From: Taudactylus pleione
Taxonomy: Eukaryota > Chordata > Amphibia > Anura > Myobatrachidae
Reading direction: 5' to 3'
NCBI GenBank assembly: GCA_031769625.1
Contig: JAUIMM010000001.1
Coordinates: 1,364,001-1,428,000, forward strand
DNA length: 64,000 bases
Shown one piece after another: positions 44,740 to 58,067 of this stretch. Below the pieces are notes generated by a model. The model did no database searches, had not been told where the DNA came from, and saw only the letters and a program-made list of their open reading frames with translations. The first letter of the stretch is position 1. Every line of letters begins with the position of its first letter. The translations under genes were made by a program, and so were the position numbers.

Positions 44740-46340
44740 ACTCTGTGTATGTGGAGCCTCAGCTGAAACCCGATGAACACGGAAATGATACAACGGCGAC
44801 AGAATCTGTGCCCGAGGAGGAGGATGGTGGTGATGATCCTTATTATGGTGGCGCTAATGGTGATGACAACAACAACACTCATGATGATGACAGCAACAAC
44901 ACTCATGATGATGACGACAACAAAATCATGATGACGACAACAACAATACTCATGATGATGAAGACAACAATACTCATGATGATGATGACAACAATGCTCA
45001 TGATGATGATGACGACAATGCTCATGATGATGATAACAATATTGCTCATGATGATAATGACAACAATGCTCATGATAATGATGACAACAATGCTCATGAT
45101 AATGATGACAACAATGTTCATGATGATAATGACAACAATGCTCATGATAATGATGACAACAATGATCATGATGATAACAACAATGCTCATGAGGATAATG
45201 ACAACAATGCTCATGATGATGATGATGATGATGATGACAATGCTCATGATGATGATAACAATATTGCTCATGATGATAATGACAACAATGCTCATGATAA
45301 TGATGACAACAATGCTCATGATAATGATGACAACAATGCTCATGATGATAATGACAACAATGCTCATGATGATAATGACAACAATGCTCATGAGGATGAT
45401 AACAATGCTCATGATGATGATGACAACAATGCTCATGATGATGATGACAACAATGCTCATGATGATGATGACAACAATGCTCATGATGATAATGACAACA
45501 ATGCTCATGATGATGATGACAACAATGCTCATGATGATGATGACAACAATGCTCATGAGGATAATTACAACAATGCTCATGAGGATAATGACAAAAATGC
45601 TCATGATAATGATGACAACAATGCTCATGATGATGATGACAACAAAGCTCATGATGATAATTAGAACAATTCTCATGATGATGATGACAACAATGCTCAT
45701 GAGGATGATGACAACAATGCTCATGATGATGATGAAGATGATGATGACAATGCTCATGATAATGACAACAATATTGCTCATGATGATAATGACAACAATG
45801 CTCATGATAATGATGACAACAATGCTCATGATAATGATGACAACAATGCTCATGATAATGATGACAACAGTGCTCATGATGATAATGACAACAATGCTTA
45901 TAATGATGATGACAACAATGATCATGATGATGATGACAACAATGCTCATGAGGATAATGACAACAATGCTCATGATGATGATGAAGATGATGACGACAAT
46001 GCTCATGATGACAAAAATGCTCATGATGATGATGACAACAATGCTCATGATGATGATGACAACAATGCTCATGAGGATAATGACAACAATGCTCATGATG
46101 ATGATGAAGATGATGACGACAATGCTCATGATGATGACAACAATGCTCATGAGGATGATGACAACATCGGTCATAATGATGATGACAACAATGCTCATGA
46201 TAACAACAATGCTCATGATGACAATGACAACAATGCTCATAATGATGATGACAACAATGCTTATAATGATGATGACAACAATGCTCATCCCACACCTGAT
46301 ACACAATGATCACTATACACAGGTCACACTGATATCATAA
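44740..46340 (+). CDS. Terminal exon candidate leading into minisatellite (phase unresolved)
   Basis: The acceptor GTGTTGTCTGCAG is good. Joined to exon 11 in phase 0, the exon stops at TGA 44764-44766 after eight codons, giving a 409-residue protein with the minisatellite in the 3' UTR. The acidic frame (DSVYVEPQLKPDEHGN, ESVPEEEDGG, DDPYYGG) looks coding-like and runs into the repeats, but it needs a preceding exon ending in phase 1, which I did not find in 38324-44739. In that frame a 1-bp deletion at about 44924 (AACAAAATCAT against AACAACACTCAT) shifts Asp/Asn/His repeats to Met/Thr/Leu repeats up to the stop at 46338-46340. Confidence 0.4.
44862..46287. repeat. 21-bp coding-frame minisatellite, block 1, copy 2
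   Basis: Same array as 3-1547, missing several interior units (for example the segment matching about 158-245) for a net 114 bp. Loss by multiples of three keeps the Met/Thr/Leu frame open to 46340. TAG in the Asp/Asn/His frame lies at 45662-45664. Confidence 0.95.
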
Positions 46341-46630
46341 ACCTGTTACACACTGATCACTATACACAGGTCACACTGACATCACACACATGATACACAC
46401 TGATCACTATACACAGGTCACACTGACATCATACACCTGATACACACTGATCACTATACACAGGTCACACTGATATCATACACCTTATACACACTGATCA
46501 CTATACACAGGTCACACTGACATCATACACCTGATACACACTGATCACTATACACAGGTCACACTGATATCATACACCTGATACACACTGATCACTATAC
46601 ACAGGTCACACTGACATCATACACCTGATA
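46291..46630. repeat. 47-bp tandem repeat, copy 2
   Basis: Base-for-base counterpart of 1548-1887 as far as I can see, with the same GACATC/GATATC alternation. Confidence 0.93.
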
Positions 46631-46663
46631 ATGCTCATGATGATGATGATGACAACAATGCTC

Positions 46664-46694
<31 letters not shown>

Positions 46695-47215
46695 CAACAA
46701 TGCTCATGATGATAACAATGCTCATAATGATGATGACAACAATGCTCATTATGATGATGATAACAATTCTCATGATTATGATGACAACAATGCTCATGAT
46801 GATAATGACAACAATTCTCATGATGATGATAACAATTCTCATGATGATGATGATAACAATGCTCATGATGATGATGATAACAATGCTCATGATGATGATA
46901 ACAATTCTCATGATGATGATGATAACAATGCTCATGATGATAATGACAACAATGCTCGTGATAATGACAACTGCTCATGATGATAATGACAACAATGGTC
47001 ATGATGATGATGACAACAATGATCATGATGATGATGACAATAATGCTCATGATGATGATGATAACAATGCTCATGATGATGATGACAACAATGCTCATGA
47101 TGATGATGATAACAATGATGATGATGATGATGATGATGATAACAATGCTCATGATGATGATGACAACAATGCTCATGATGATAATGACAACAATGCTCAT
47201 GATGAAGATGATGGA
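46629..47215. repeat. 21-bp minisatellite, block 2, copy 2
   Basis: Counterpart of 1886-2460, 12 bp longer through extra GAT triplets. It continues the same unit after the 47-bp block, so that block interrupted or was inserted into one original array. Confidence 0.93.
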
Positions 47216-47322
47216 ATTTTCAGAAGCCTGGCTACACATTTATAGTAATAAAGTTTGTTTATTGGGTGGAAGTGTTTAATGATGAACAGTGAGACATCTG
47301 AATACGGTTGCGTGTTGCTGTG
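47212..47322. repeat. Diverged copy of the pre-exon intron segment, copy 2
   Basis: Direct repeat of 44628-44739, 2.58 kb downstream of it, bracketing exon and minisatellite. Confidence 0.85.
47247..47252 (+). promoter_or_regulatory. Candidate polyadenylation signal AATAAA, copy 2
   Basis: First canonical AATAAA after the terminal exon candidate in this gene copy, with a GT-rich downstream element. It would give a 3' UTR of about 2.5 kb if the protein ends at 44766. Confidence 0.5.
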
Positions 47323-48567
47323 GGACATGTATTATATAAATCATTACCTTTTTGGTAATTATGATTACTGCATAAAGACTAGTTTTAGTTGTGGTGTCAG
47401 AGTCTTGGTCACACTGTGTTGTGACCCCTGACCAGAACAAATGGGTATTGGGCCTGATTCAGAGTCAGCGGCGTTTGGGGGTGGATTTGTTAATGAGTAT
47501 ACCAATATAATTTTGAGCTATGTATGAACATATTTATTAGTGTGCACAAACCACGGCCAATTGAACAAAAGTGAAAATTGTAACAATGTTGGTTGAGGAG
47601 TAGATACATAAAAATATATTTAAAAAATACAACAACTTCGAGGGGAATATGACTATACACATAGCTGATTCTTTCCATTTAAATAAAGAACATCGCGCTA
47701 GCATAGAAATTTGTCCTTCCCTAAGAAATGTCGCACAAGACTGGGAACAAAATACCATTAATTACTTAGGTGAATTTGATAAGGAAAAACTTAAGACACA
47801 AATAAAAGACACAGAGGTTTTTTATTCTTATTTATTTTAAACCACTTTATTTCTAATCTTTATCACCATTCTTTATAGTTTTTAAAACATCCTTGGCACA
47901 ATTTATTATAAGAGATAAATAAAGGTTACACTAACTGTCCCTAGAGCGCACCAATAGTTCTCATCCTTCATTTTTCTTTTTTCCTTCTTGATGCTGTAAT
48001 ACCACCTAGAGCGTCTTTAGATGCCACCACTGGTTGGTCGCCCCATCCAAACTTGCACCAGCCCTGTGGCAGGTTAAGACTTTCCGTCTGAGGGCCTGAT
48101 TCACTACGAATCGCAATTCTACTTATACGCAGCTGCTAATATCAGCGGTGGTATGCAAACAACTGCATTGGCATTGCGATCGCAGCATGACATAAGGACA
48201 CCAAAGAGGAGAGGATCAGTACCTAGAAGGTAACTGATGAGGCGATGCTTTGAGGTGTAAAGATCCATTATTAAAGTGAGCTGCTGTATATATTGGAGGA
48301 TGGTCAATCCTCACAAACACATAGAAAGATAACAAGAAAGGAACAGCGCTCAGAATACAAACATGTACATGAAAAATATATCACAATTTAATACCAAAAA
48401 ATGATGATCAAATGCTCAAATAAATACACATATAAATGTAATGATATAACTATATCAGCACAATGAGAAGAAATATAAATAAAAGGATAAAAAGGTCACC
48501 CAACCCACATGGACAGGAATAATGTCCAGAATGTAGCAGTGATTTTAGGAGCAAATATCCGGATTAA

Positions 48568-49116
48568 GGCCCTCATTCAGAGCCGTACGCTCTGAGCAGA
48601 GCGCACGCTCTGAATGAGGGCCGGGCTCCATTTTCATGGAGCGTCCTCCTGGATGCTCGTATAGCTGTGGGTCACCACCCACAGGCTATACGAGCGTGCA
48701 TTGTGATGGCCGCGATAGTCGAGACCATCGCGACCATCGAAATTGCGAGCCGGAGCCTGCGGTTGAGGTTTTCAACCACAAGCTCCGGAGTGATTTTGGC
48801 TCTATCAGAGCCAAAATCACTCCCACTGACATCACTAGTGATGTCAGTGGGCCGGCTTCTGACGGGAGGCGTTCCCGTGGGAACGCCCCTGTCAGGGAGG
48901 CACGCCCCCGGCACGCCCACCAAAGGGGGCGTGCTGTCAATCAACATTGACAGCACGCCCCCTTTGATCGGACACAACGAGCGAAGGACTTTCCTTCGCT
49001 CGTCGCGTCTGGCGCATGCGCACGACGGAGCTCCCTCCGTCGTGCGCATGCTCAGTCCATAACATCGACCCACTTGCGAGCGGACAGCCACTCGCGAGTG
49101 GGTCTGAATCAGGCCC
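48568..49116. mobile_element. Palindromic MITE, Harbinger-like, copy 2
   Basis: Counterpart of 3813-4361 with the same TAA flanks. Differences seen are mostly C/T or A/G changes, such as AACGAGCG here against AACAAGCG. Confidence 0.82.
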
Positions 49117-49329
49117 TAAATTCCTTGTTCATGGAAAAGCTAATGGAGCTTTATAAGAAAAATGGCCAGCATGAGTCTATAGTTACCAGTTCCAGTGTCC
49201 AAATGATATAATGGGGTCAATTAGCAATGCTGGCGAAGCTTTTGCAATGTAAATAGTCCGCTATGGCACAGGTCCGGTCCGCTGGTATTAAGGCAGCGGT
49301 CTGTGGCACCAATAGCAAGGTGTAGATAC

Positions 49330-49706
49330 ACTCCTACTCAGTGTCGGACTGGGGCATGAAGGGCCCACCGGGGGAATGCAGCGATAGGGCCCCATACTTA
49401 GGGGTGTGGCAAGCCTCCAAAGAGGCGTGGCTAACCATTAGAGAGTGCATGGACTGGGCCCCTTAAAAATGTACATGTAGTAAATACTGCTGGTGCATGC
49501 ATGATAATGTACCAGATTAATAGTAGCAATGCATTGTAGAAAATACACCATAGTACTGTGCAGTATAATGCAACATACTGTATGTATAATGCATAGTTCA
49601 AGTTCACAGTCTTGAACCTGATCCCTAAAGGAGGGGGTGGGCCCTCAGGCAGTGGGGCCCACCGGGGGATTCCCCTGTACCCCTGTGGGCCAGTGCAACC
49701 CTGCTC
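49330..49706. repeat. Dispersed repeat (GGACTGGGGCATGAAGGGC family), copy 2
   Basis: Counterpart of 4575-4950. One extra G lies in the G run near 49634. Confidence 0.6.
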
Positions 49707-50663
49707 CTGCTTGATAATCTATAGTGGAGGATGAGTCAGCCAGCCCCTGACATAAGGATACCCACTTCCCCTTACTCACATCAGTATACGAGGGCAACAT
49801 AGCAAAACAATCGGTAACATCGGATCCATGCGCAGACTTGCACACACCCTGACCTTACTCAGAAATTGCTAAGAGCCACGCTCGCTATCAGTGCTTTGTC
49901 TGCTTATGGCCACACAGTGAATAATTTATGCACGCCCCTGCAACGGCGTTGATACGCACTGGCACGCCTGCTTTCGCCCAACCACCCACAAATGGCACTT
50001 CCTGTCAATCACTCTGCTCTGGGTCTGTGCAGCCTCTGCAATCGCAGTCCCGATCTCAATAGCTATTTCGCGCACTGCAATGCATACGCATGCGCAGAAT
50101 GCAACAATCGGACGACAGCATGCGTATCAGCAACTGCGTTCATTGCTGAATTGGTCCTTAAGTACGGCCTCCAGTGTGCGCGATTTCAGCATCTGTGTAC
50201 ACAAACACATCAGCGACGCACCCATAACACGCCCATCCGTGTGTCTGCTTATCCACCTCCCAGTGGATGCCCAGGTACACCCAGTACTTTTCCGAGACAT
50301 CTTTGATACTTTGCATCTCAATGTCAGAAGCGCCAGTATGCAAGCACAGTGTAACGTGTGCGCCATGGAGGTACTTAGGGATTTTCGCACACACGCCATA
50401 GCAAAAAGTCACTTAACTCTGCGAACATCGGCCTAGTCTGTGGCTCTACGAGCTGCAGTAAACCAAAAAAACCCCCATACATTTTAAACTCCTTTTCTTG
50501 TTCCTGTAACAGGTTCACATGGATCTGATTTTTTATATATTATTTATAATTCATGGTATTTATTTATTTAATTGTTGATTTTTTAGATTGTGCTAATTTT
50601 TACATTTATCTATAAATGTAAATAAACCTATGAATGTTGGTATTCTCACAGCCAGGGCACTCT

Positions 50664-50930
50664 GGGCCTGATTCTGACCTGCTCGCGAGCGCTATAGAGC
50701 CAAAATCACTCCAGGGCTTGCGGCAGCGAGACCCTACCGCAGGGTCTCGTCGCAAGCCCGATGGTTGCGATGGTCTTGACCATCGAGACCATCATCATGG
50801 ACGCTTGCTATAGCTGTGGGTGGTAACCCACAGCTATGCGAGCGCCCAAGAGGCCGCTCCAAGTTGAGGTAGGAGGGCCCTGAATCAGAGCGAGCGCTCT
50901 GGACAGAGTATCTGGCTCTGAATCAGGCCC
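50664..50930. mobile_element. Short palindromic MITE, copy 2
   Basis: Counterpart of 5908-6174 with the same TCT flanks and sparse substitutions. Confidence 0.78.
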
Positions 50931-52071
50931 TCTTTCTACTTGTTCTCTCCTTGGCTTACCCATATCACCTGTGCACCTTTTGTCTGCAAGCCCTGTCAGT
51001 GACTCTGATACTGTATGCTCGCCCTTAGGTTGGGAAAAGCATCATCAAGTACCAAACTGCCTTCCTGTTCCCACAACCTACCACCGGGCAGTGGGTTGAC
51101 CATTCCTTGCACCGTGTCTGGGGCCAGTTTAAAAGGGGGCCCGTGTGCAGTTTCTCCTCTCTCGCAGTAGACTCTGGCTCTACGGAATCTATTGCACATG
51201 TGCAGGTCTCCGGAAACATGCCGCCCACGCCATGTTCTCGATGACTTCTATACTACACAGGAGCAAATCACCAGGAAAATGGCCTTTGCACCATCTTCGA
51301 AATGAATTATGAAGCGCTAACATGGGACACCGGGGAGGTAAGCATAATATTTGGGCAGAGGGTGTGCGGGCATTGGCCACCCTGCACCTATTATAGATAC
51401 ACCATTGCCCATGTCCTGCCTAGTCTGTTTTATTGTTATGGCATGTGTTGTTCCAAGATATGTCAATTTACATTGTATCGTACTTAGGATATGTTAAGTA
51501 CCAATCTTACTATGTATGTTCCCTATAAGGTCCCACGGACACTTTGGGCCTTATTAGAGTTGCACACAATTCCGTCTGCAGGTGGATCTTGAGATTTTTA
51601 GCCAGCTGTACAGGCCTCGGAGCCTGCATACGCAATTTACAGAAATCACAGGCCACTTAGTTGTACGGGATGCAGTCAGGAAGCCGACGGTCGAAATGCT
51701 GACCGCCGGCTTCCTGACTGTCAAATCGCTGCAGGGTACAAATGACAGGCGTCCAGATCCCGACGCCTGTTATTAGACCTACGCCGGGAGCCAGACGCCT
51801 GACATACCGAACAAAGGTAAGCCGGGTGCGGACAACTGCGTGGGGGGGGTTAAGTTTCAGGGCTCCCGGGAGGACTTAGGGTTAGGCACCCCTAAGGGAG
51901 GGTTAGGGGGGGAGTAGGGTTAGGGTTACTTACCGAAATCCGTGGTCGGGATCTTCACCCATGCCGGGCTTCTAGCGTCGGGATTTGAACCAGCGCGGTA
52001 ATACATACTGATTCCGGTTGTACGGATTTCATTTGTATCTCTCTCCGCCCCCTCCCCTCCTGCTTACCTAC

Positions 52072-52271
52072 GTGGTGGCCGCGGACTGTCAGGGGCTGTG
52101 CAGCTTTATAGTACCAGGTAGCGCGGTCCCTGCACCGCACCAAGGAGGAAGTGTAATGTGCTGTGATTTAACTTAAACACCGTACATTACACCTCCTCCT
52201 CCATACCGTGCAGGGGCCGTGCAGCCTATTACTATGAAGCTGCACAGCCCCTGACAGTCTGTGGCCGCCGC
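52072..52271. mobile_element. 200-bp palindrome, MITE-like, copy 2
   Basis: Counterpart of 7316-7515. The CpG-rich left edge differs (TACGTGGTGGCCG here, TACGCGGCGGCCG in copy 1), again CpG transitions. Confidence 0.6.
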
Positions 52272-53783
52272 TCCTTTTAAATGTTTGGGGGGGGGGGCGA
52301 GCTGCCCGCCCCGTTCTGGCACCCATGGAAAGCCAGAGACCTGTCTGACTTCAGATGGATGACTAGCACCAATTATGGGGCTGGTGCAAATGCGCGCTGA
52401 TAGTGATGACAGCTACTTTCACCACTGGGAGTGATTAACGTCATGTGCACTGTACTACTCCTGTACTCCATATGGTTAGTATGGCAAATTCTATTACTTA
52501 TCAGCTGCATTGAGGAAGGATTTGGCTCTCTCCCCTCAATGACAAGTCAGGTGGCAGCAGAGAGTAAGGGGGAGATTTGCTAATGGGTGATTGGTCAAAG
52601 TCGCTGAAGTTTTTATAATGATGATAGATAGTAATTAATGCCAAGCAAGCCTGATTTAGCATTAACTACTGCCGTTTGAAAAACTTCAGTCAAAACCATC
52701 GATCATCGGCGGCTTTGAAAATCCGACATTAAAGAAATATCTGCCCCCAAGTGTTTTATCGTTTTTTTTTTTTCCGTGATGGGAAGCTGAGGGCAAGAGA
52801 AAATATTTTAGAATCACGGGAATATTGACATGGAGAATTGCTAACATTACATGTGTAACAATAAGCCAGAAACCAGAGAGCTTTTGGCAAACATGGAGGA
52901 ACGATCCTGGCAGCAATGATGGGAGGCATCTCGATGTATCTGCTAGTCTCGTTGGCACGTAATATCATCTGTATATAATTGCTACCTAATAATCATTCTT
53001 TATCCTGTAATCCAAATCAAATTCCCTCTCTAGCTCATGTGGATCATTGTCATGCGGATTAGGAGATGTCCCTTAGCGGAAGCTTGTCTCAGAGCGGTAC
53101 ATCTATAAAGGGTGCAGGGTGTACCCATTGCATTTACTTATCTTACAGCCGCTGGCGCCATTTTCCCAGTGATTTTATACCAAAATATGACACACACACA
53201 CCATATTTCTGAGGTAATAACTGTAATAATGCTGCTACGCCATCTTACCATAGACACTGTGCTTGCGCAAAATACACTCGTACAGTTTCAGAGTCTTATG
53301 CACATGGGCTGGAGGTGTGTGTGCTCCCTCTTTTATGTAAGTGCCCGTGCTCAGATTCCATGGCAGGAAGGGATCTCTGGAATAGGCTATTCTTAATGTG
53401 GTCACAAGATTGTCTAAGTTGTAGATAATAAAATACATTTTTATTCTTTATTACTCTGGTGTTCTGTGGAAGCCATAACATAAAGGTAAAAAGCATAGTA
53501 TATGATACGTACGCATTGAGTACTAAATATTTTATTTACTGAACAAAAAGACATAAAAAAACCCAGTCAAATGTGCTTGTTGAGCCATCCTGACAGATGC
53601 GTCGATGACTTTGTTCTCATGGTTTCTATCCACTGGGACTTGAGACCAATTTGTCTTACAGCGTTCAGAGAAGGAAGATCCTGGCTGTTCCTGATTATCC
53701 TGCAATGTCAGAGAGTCACCATACAGAACGTGTTGTGTAATGAATATAATGGCAGGTTGCATACATGGAAAACACATAATATG

Positions 53784-53941
53784 TACTAAGCTCTGGAAAG
53801 TGATAAAGTGGAGAGTGATAAACTACCAGCCAATCAGCTCCTAACTGTCATGTCACAGACTGTGTTTGAAAAATGACAGATAGGATCTGATTGGATTGTA
53901 TTTTATCACTCTCCCAATGTATCACTTTCCAGAGCTTAGTA
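53784..53941. mobile_element. Short palindromic MITE (TACTAAGCTCTGG ends), copy 2
   Basis: Counterpart of 9028-9183 with a 2-bp TG insertion in the loop region. Confidence 0.82.
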
Positions 53942-53990
53942 GATCACCCCCATAGTATTATAACTAGAAATATACAGTAGCTGCCCTTTC

Positions 53991-54243
53991 GTGCAATCCT
54001 GTTCAGGGGTTCCAATTAGGTGCCTAACGCATTTCCCTGTATCAAACAGCTTTGTCAGAGCCTTTGACGAAGGTGTTTGATACAGGGAAATGCATTAGGC
54101 ACCTCCTTCTCTGCACATAGAACCCGGAGGACTGACCACAGCACACTTTGGAGCTTTATCTCTAACATCAAGCAATCCACTTGTCCTAAATCACTGAGCT
54201 GTAAGATCACAGGACTAATTGGAACCCCTGAACAGGATTGCAC
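53991..54243. mobile_element. Nested inverted-repeat element, copy 2
   Basis: Counterpart of 9233-9485. Both inner and outer arms are preserved. Confidence 0.75.
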
Positions 54244-55706
54244 GAAGTTGCTTATATTTTCCAAGACACCAAGGGATACCACCTGTGCTAAGGAATACAG
54301 CCATCAATTGGACATTTCTACGGCTTCCGCCTACCTGCAGGTTAAGTTAAGACTATTCCAAGCTTTCCAGCGTGATATTTATCAGCCTTCCGAGGCATGT
54401 GCATACCATATATATGGTTTCTCTTGAACCTTTATTATTGAACCTTCATCATTTGGGTTTTTTATAACCAATCTATTGCCAATAATTTCCATGAAAGTCA
54501 CATGTGTATGTGTTTTTTATGTATTCGTTTAGATATTAAAATATTTTTTAGATTTAATTTATCTGCCACTGCACTTATTTATTACCTTTTTTATATATTA
54601 TTTATAATTCATGGTATTTACTTATTCAATTGTTGATTTTTTAGATTGCGCTAATTTTTACATTTATCTATTTGTTATATCCAATCAGATGACCTCTGAT
54701 TTCTGTTAGCAGCATCTTCATATTTACATTTCTGTGACATTTCTTCACGGGACTAATAGCGTAGTCCTTGATTTTTCTTTTTATACTTTTTATTATTTAC
54801 ATTTATATCTTCTGGCCACACACCTAAAGGTATTATTATTAATGGGTGGGGACAGACATAGCAGCTCCCCCTGCTGCATGCAGAAGGAATTGACTTGAAA
54901 GCTCCACAGTTCTGTTGCAATGATAAATTCCACCTTTATGCCTATACTGGTCCATGTGAAGTTAGTCCTTAGTTCTTTAGATGAATTTGACCCTGAAGTT
55001 CAATTTACCTCACACTTATAATAGTATAATAGTATGCCCTATATAATTCAGAAGTTCATAAAATATAGTCATTCAATTTCTATCTCATGCTCGCTGTCCC
55101 ACCTCAGACACAACTACGTGTGCTGGCATGCAAGAAAATTTATGGTCTGTCAGTGCATGCTGGCATTTGTAGTGCCACAAAATCTTACACCATGTTTATA
55201 ATGACAGTATTGTCTTGTTACCCAATGGTTTGGGATACCAAGCTACTCAGCATTGGGGCTTAACTATCTAGATGCAGGGACATTTTTTTTGCCACCCTCC
55301 TCCTCCTGGAAAATGGGACCCAATGCAGAGTACGCCGGGCTGTTATTTCACACAGTAGCCGGCGGTTTTGGGGTTTGCAAATTGCTACACTCGGATGCGG
55401 TTTGAGGGCCTGATTCAGCAAGGATCGCAAGAGATTACACGTACCTGGCCGCTGCGAGAATATGCTAATGAATGCATACGCACAGCAATCACAACACAAG
55501 ATGCAGACGCCCAGCACTACATAAAGCCAGCCCACCTCCCTTTACTCTATGCTTGATCAGTACGCAGGCTAGCGAAAACACCGGTAACATCGAGAACCGT
55601 TGAACCCATATGCACAACTGTGGTAGCCCTGACCTGCCGCAACTTCCTATGTACATCGAGACGTACGGCGGTACGGTTTACAAACTTCATATTGAGACTG
55701 TGGTTC

Positions 55707-56378
55707 ATACTTGCCTACATTCAGCTGAATGTCTGAGCACAGCGGGGGGGGGGGTGTCCAGGTTATGATGCGGCAGTGGGGGCGGGGCCATGCATTCGCT
55801 TCATTATGGCTCTGCCCCCTCTTCACAATGCTGAAAATATTGGCATTTGGAAGCAGGGGGCGGGGCCACGATGACCCGCTGTGGGGGTTTCTGTTAGTAA
55901 CGTGGGGGTCAGGCGGCAGCTGGGAGGCTTGCCTGGCTTTCCAGGGGGTCGGGAGCAGCACCCGATATTCGGGAAGCTCCCGACCAAATCTGGAGGGTAG
56001 GCAAGCCTGCTGTGGTTTAGTAAGATTCCCGCAAAATCTCTTGTTGGGAGATACCAGACATCCTTCTCCCAAATTGCACATGGCTTGTTTGTATGTTTCC
56101 TAATATTCTTCTATTTCAATATTTTGCAGGCTTGCCCACCCTCCCGATTTGGCCGGGAGCCTCCCGATTTTCGGATGCCGCTCCTGGCCTCCCGGTAGCC
56201 AGCAACCCTCCCGGCCTTCCCACAGAATAAACTAAAAAACCCCGCAGCGAGGGTGCCGGTGACGCAATTCTCGCTGAATCGCGTCATCATGGCCACGCCC
56301 CCTGCTTCACAATGCCGAAAATAACAGCATTGTGAAGAGGGGGTGGGGTCACGATGACAGGATCATGTGCATCCTGAG
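55707..56378. repeat. Pair of dispersed CTCCCG repeats, copy 2
   Basis: Counterpart of 10950-11250 and 11371-11620, including the junction with retroviral pol. Confidence 0.65.
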
Positions 56379-56868
56379 GCACATATGGTAAATATGTTGC
56401 TGGGTTTAACGTACTGCACCGTTTAATGGTGATGTTTGCAGGTGTTATTAGAGCTAGTTCCCATTTTGTGAACCTAGCTGAGGAAACATGTCTGGTTTGG
56501 GCAGAATTCAGCAAAGCAGATACAGCATGGGGAGTATAAACAATCATTTCATGGCCTAATACTACATCATCACTCTTACTGACCAATAGAGCAGTTGCTG
56601 CTACACTTCTTAAACACGTTGGGAGTGATCTTACCACAGTGTCCAATTGTGCACTCTAGTATGCTACGGGCCTACTGGCATCACCATGTTTTTGTGTGAG
56701 GACACCTGCTGTGCAACCGTCAGCTTCCGTACAATATAAATCAAAAGGTTTTTCATAATCAGGTATTCCCAATGCAGGTGCTCTTGTCAGACTATTCTTA
56801 AGATTAAGGAAAGCCTGCTATGTTTCCTCTGTGTGTATGACACGATCGGGCTTTGAGGAAGAGACTAA
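56358..56868 (-). pseudogene. ERV RT-RNase H connection, copy 2
   Basis: Counterpart of 11600-12110, with the same truncation before the RNase H active site. Confidence 0.72.
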
Positions 56869-57409
56869 GGCCATTATTCAGAGGCGGTCGCAAGAAGCAA
56901 TCGCTCTCTCTGAATGAGGGCGGCCGCTTCATTTTTGAAGTGCTGCCTCCTGGTCGTTAGTTAAGCTGTGGGTTACCGCCCACAGCTTAACGACCGACCA
57001 GGTCAATGGTCGCAATTGTGATCACCATCGCGACCATCGGGGCTTGTGAAAAGACCCTAAGGTTGGGTCTCGGCAACCGCAAGCCCCAGGGAGCTTTCTG
57101 CTCTGATGGAGTAGGAAGCTCCCCACTGACATCACTGATGATGTCAGTGTGGCCGCCCACAAAATGGTAGGCATTCCTTTATTAATGCCTCCATTTTGGA
57201 AACCACCCCCCCGGCCCACCAACAAAACAGGGCGAGCTGTCGATCAAAATTGACAGCCGCCCCTTTTGTAGCAAGCTCCGGAGCGAGAGAGTTTCTCTCT
57301 CACTCCGGGAGCTTGTGCACGCGCAGTGCGGCCGCTGCGCGTGCTCAGGGCTACCCATCGACCCAGTTGTGAGCACATAGGTGCGTGCGACCGGGTCTGA
57401 ATGAGACCC
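56869..57409. mobile_element. Palindromic MITE inserted in ERV pol, copy 2
   Basis: Counterpart of 12111-12651 with the same TAA target duplication. Several CpG-type differences from copy 1 (GGCTTGTG against GGCTTGCG). Confidence 0.85.
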
Positions 57410-58067
57410 TAAGTCCCGTAATGGTAAAGCCAAAATAGAAAAACCTGGGATCCACATTCTGCAGTATCCACACATTCCCAAGAAGGTATGGATTTGCTGT
57501 TGGTTCTGAGGCAGTGTCATGGTCTGTATGGCCTGGATTCTGTCAGTAGTCAGATGTCGTAATCCCTGTGTTAGACAGTGTCCTAAGTATTTAACACAGG
57601 ACTGGCATGGCTGTAGTTTGTCCTTAGCAACTTTGTGTCCTGTTTGCGAGAGATGAAGCAATAAAAGTTTAGCATCATTTAAACGACATAAACGAACCAG
57701 AACACAACAACAAATCATCCACATACTGTATTAGAACAGATCCATTGGCAGGTTGAAAAGGTTGTAAACAGTTGTGTAAGGCCTGGGAGAAGATACTGGG
57801 GCTGTCTATGAAGCCCTGGGGCAATCGTGTCCATGTGTATTGTACCCCCCTGTATGTAAATGCAAATAGGTACTGACAGTGAGGATGAAGAGGGACAGAG
57901 AAGAAGGCAGAGCGGAGGTCAATGACAGTAAAATGGGTTGCATTTGGTGGGATCTGCATAAGAATGACAGCTGGATTCGGCACTACAGGGAATTGGCTCT
58001 CTGCTACCTTATTAACCCCTCTAAGGTCCTGTACCAGCCTATAACCCCTCCCACCACTCTTTTTCAC
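57410..58067 (-). pseudogene. ERV reverse transcriptase, copy 2
   Basis: Two overlapping pieces (57675-58067 with YVDDLLLC; 57410-57724 with VKYLGHCLTQG), broken by the same frameshift as copy 1 and ended by the MITE. Confidence 0.85.
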
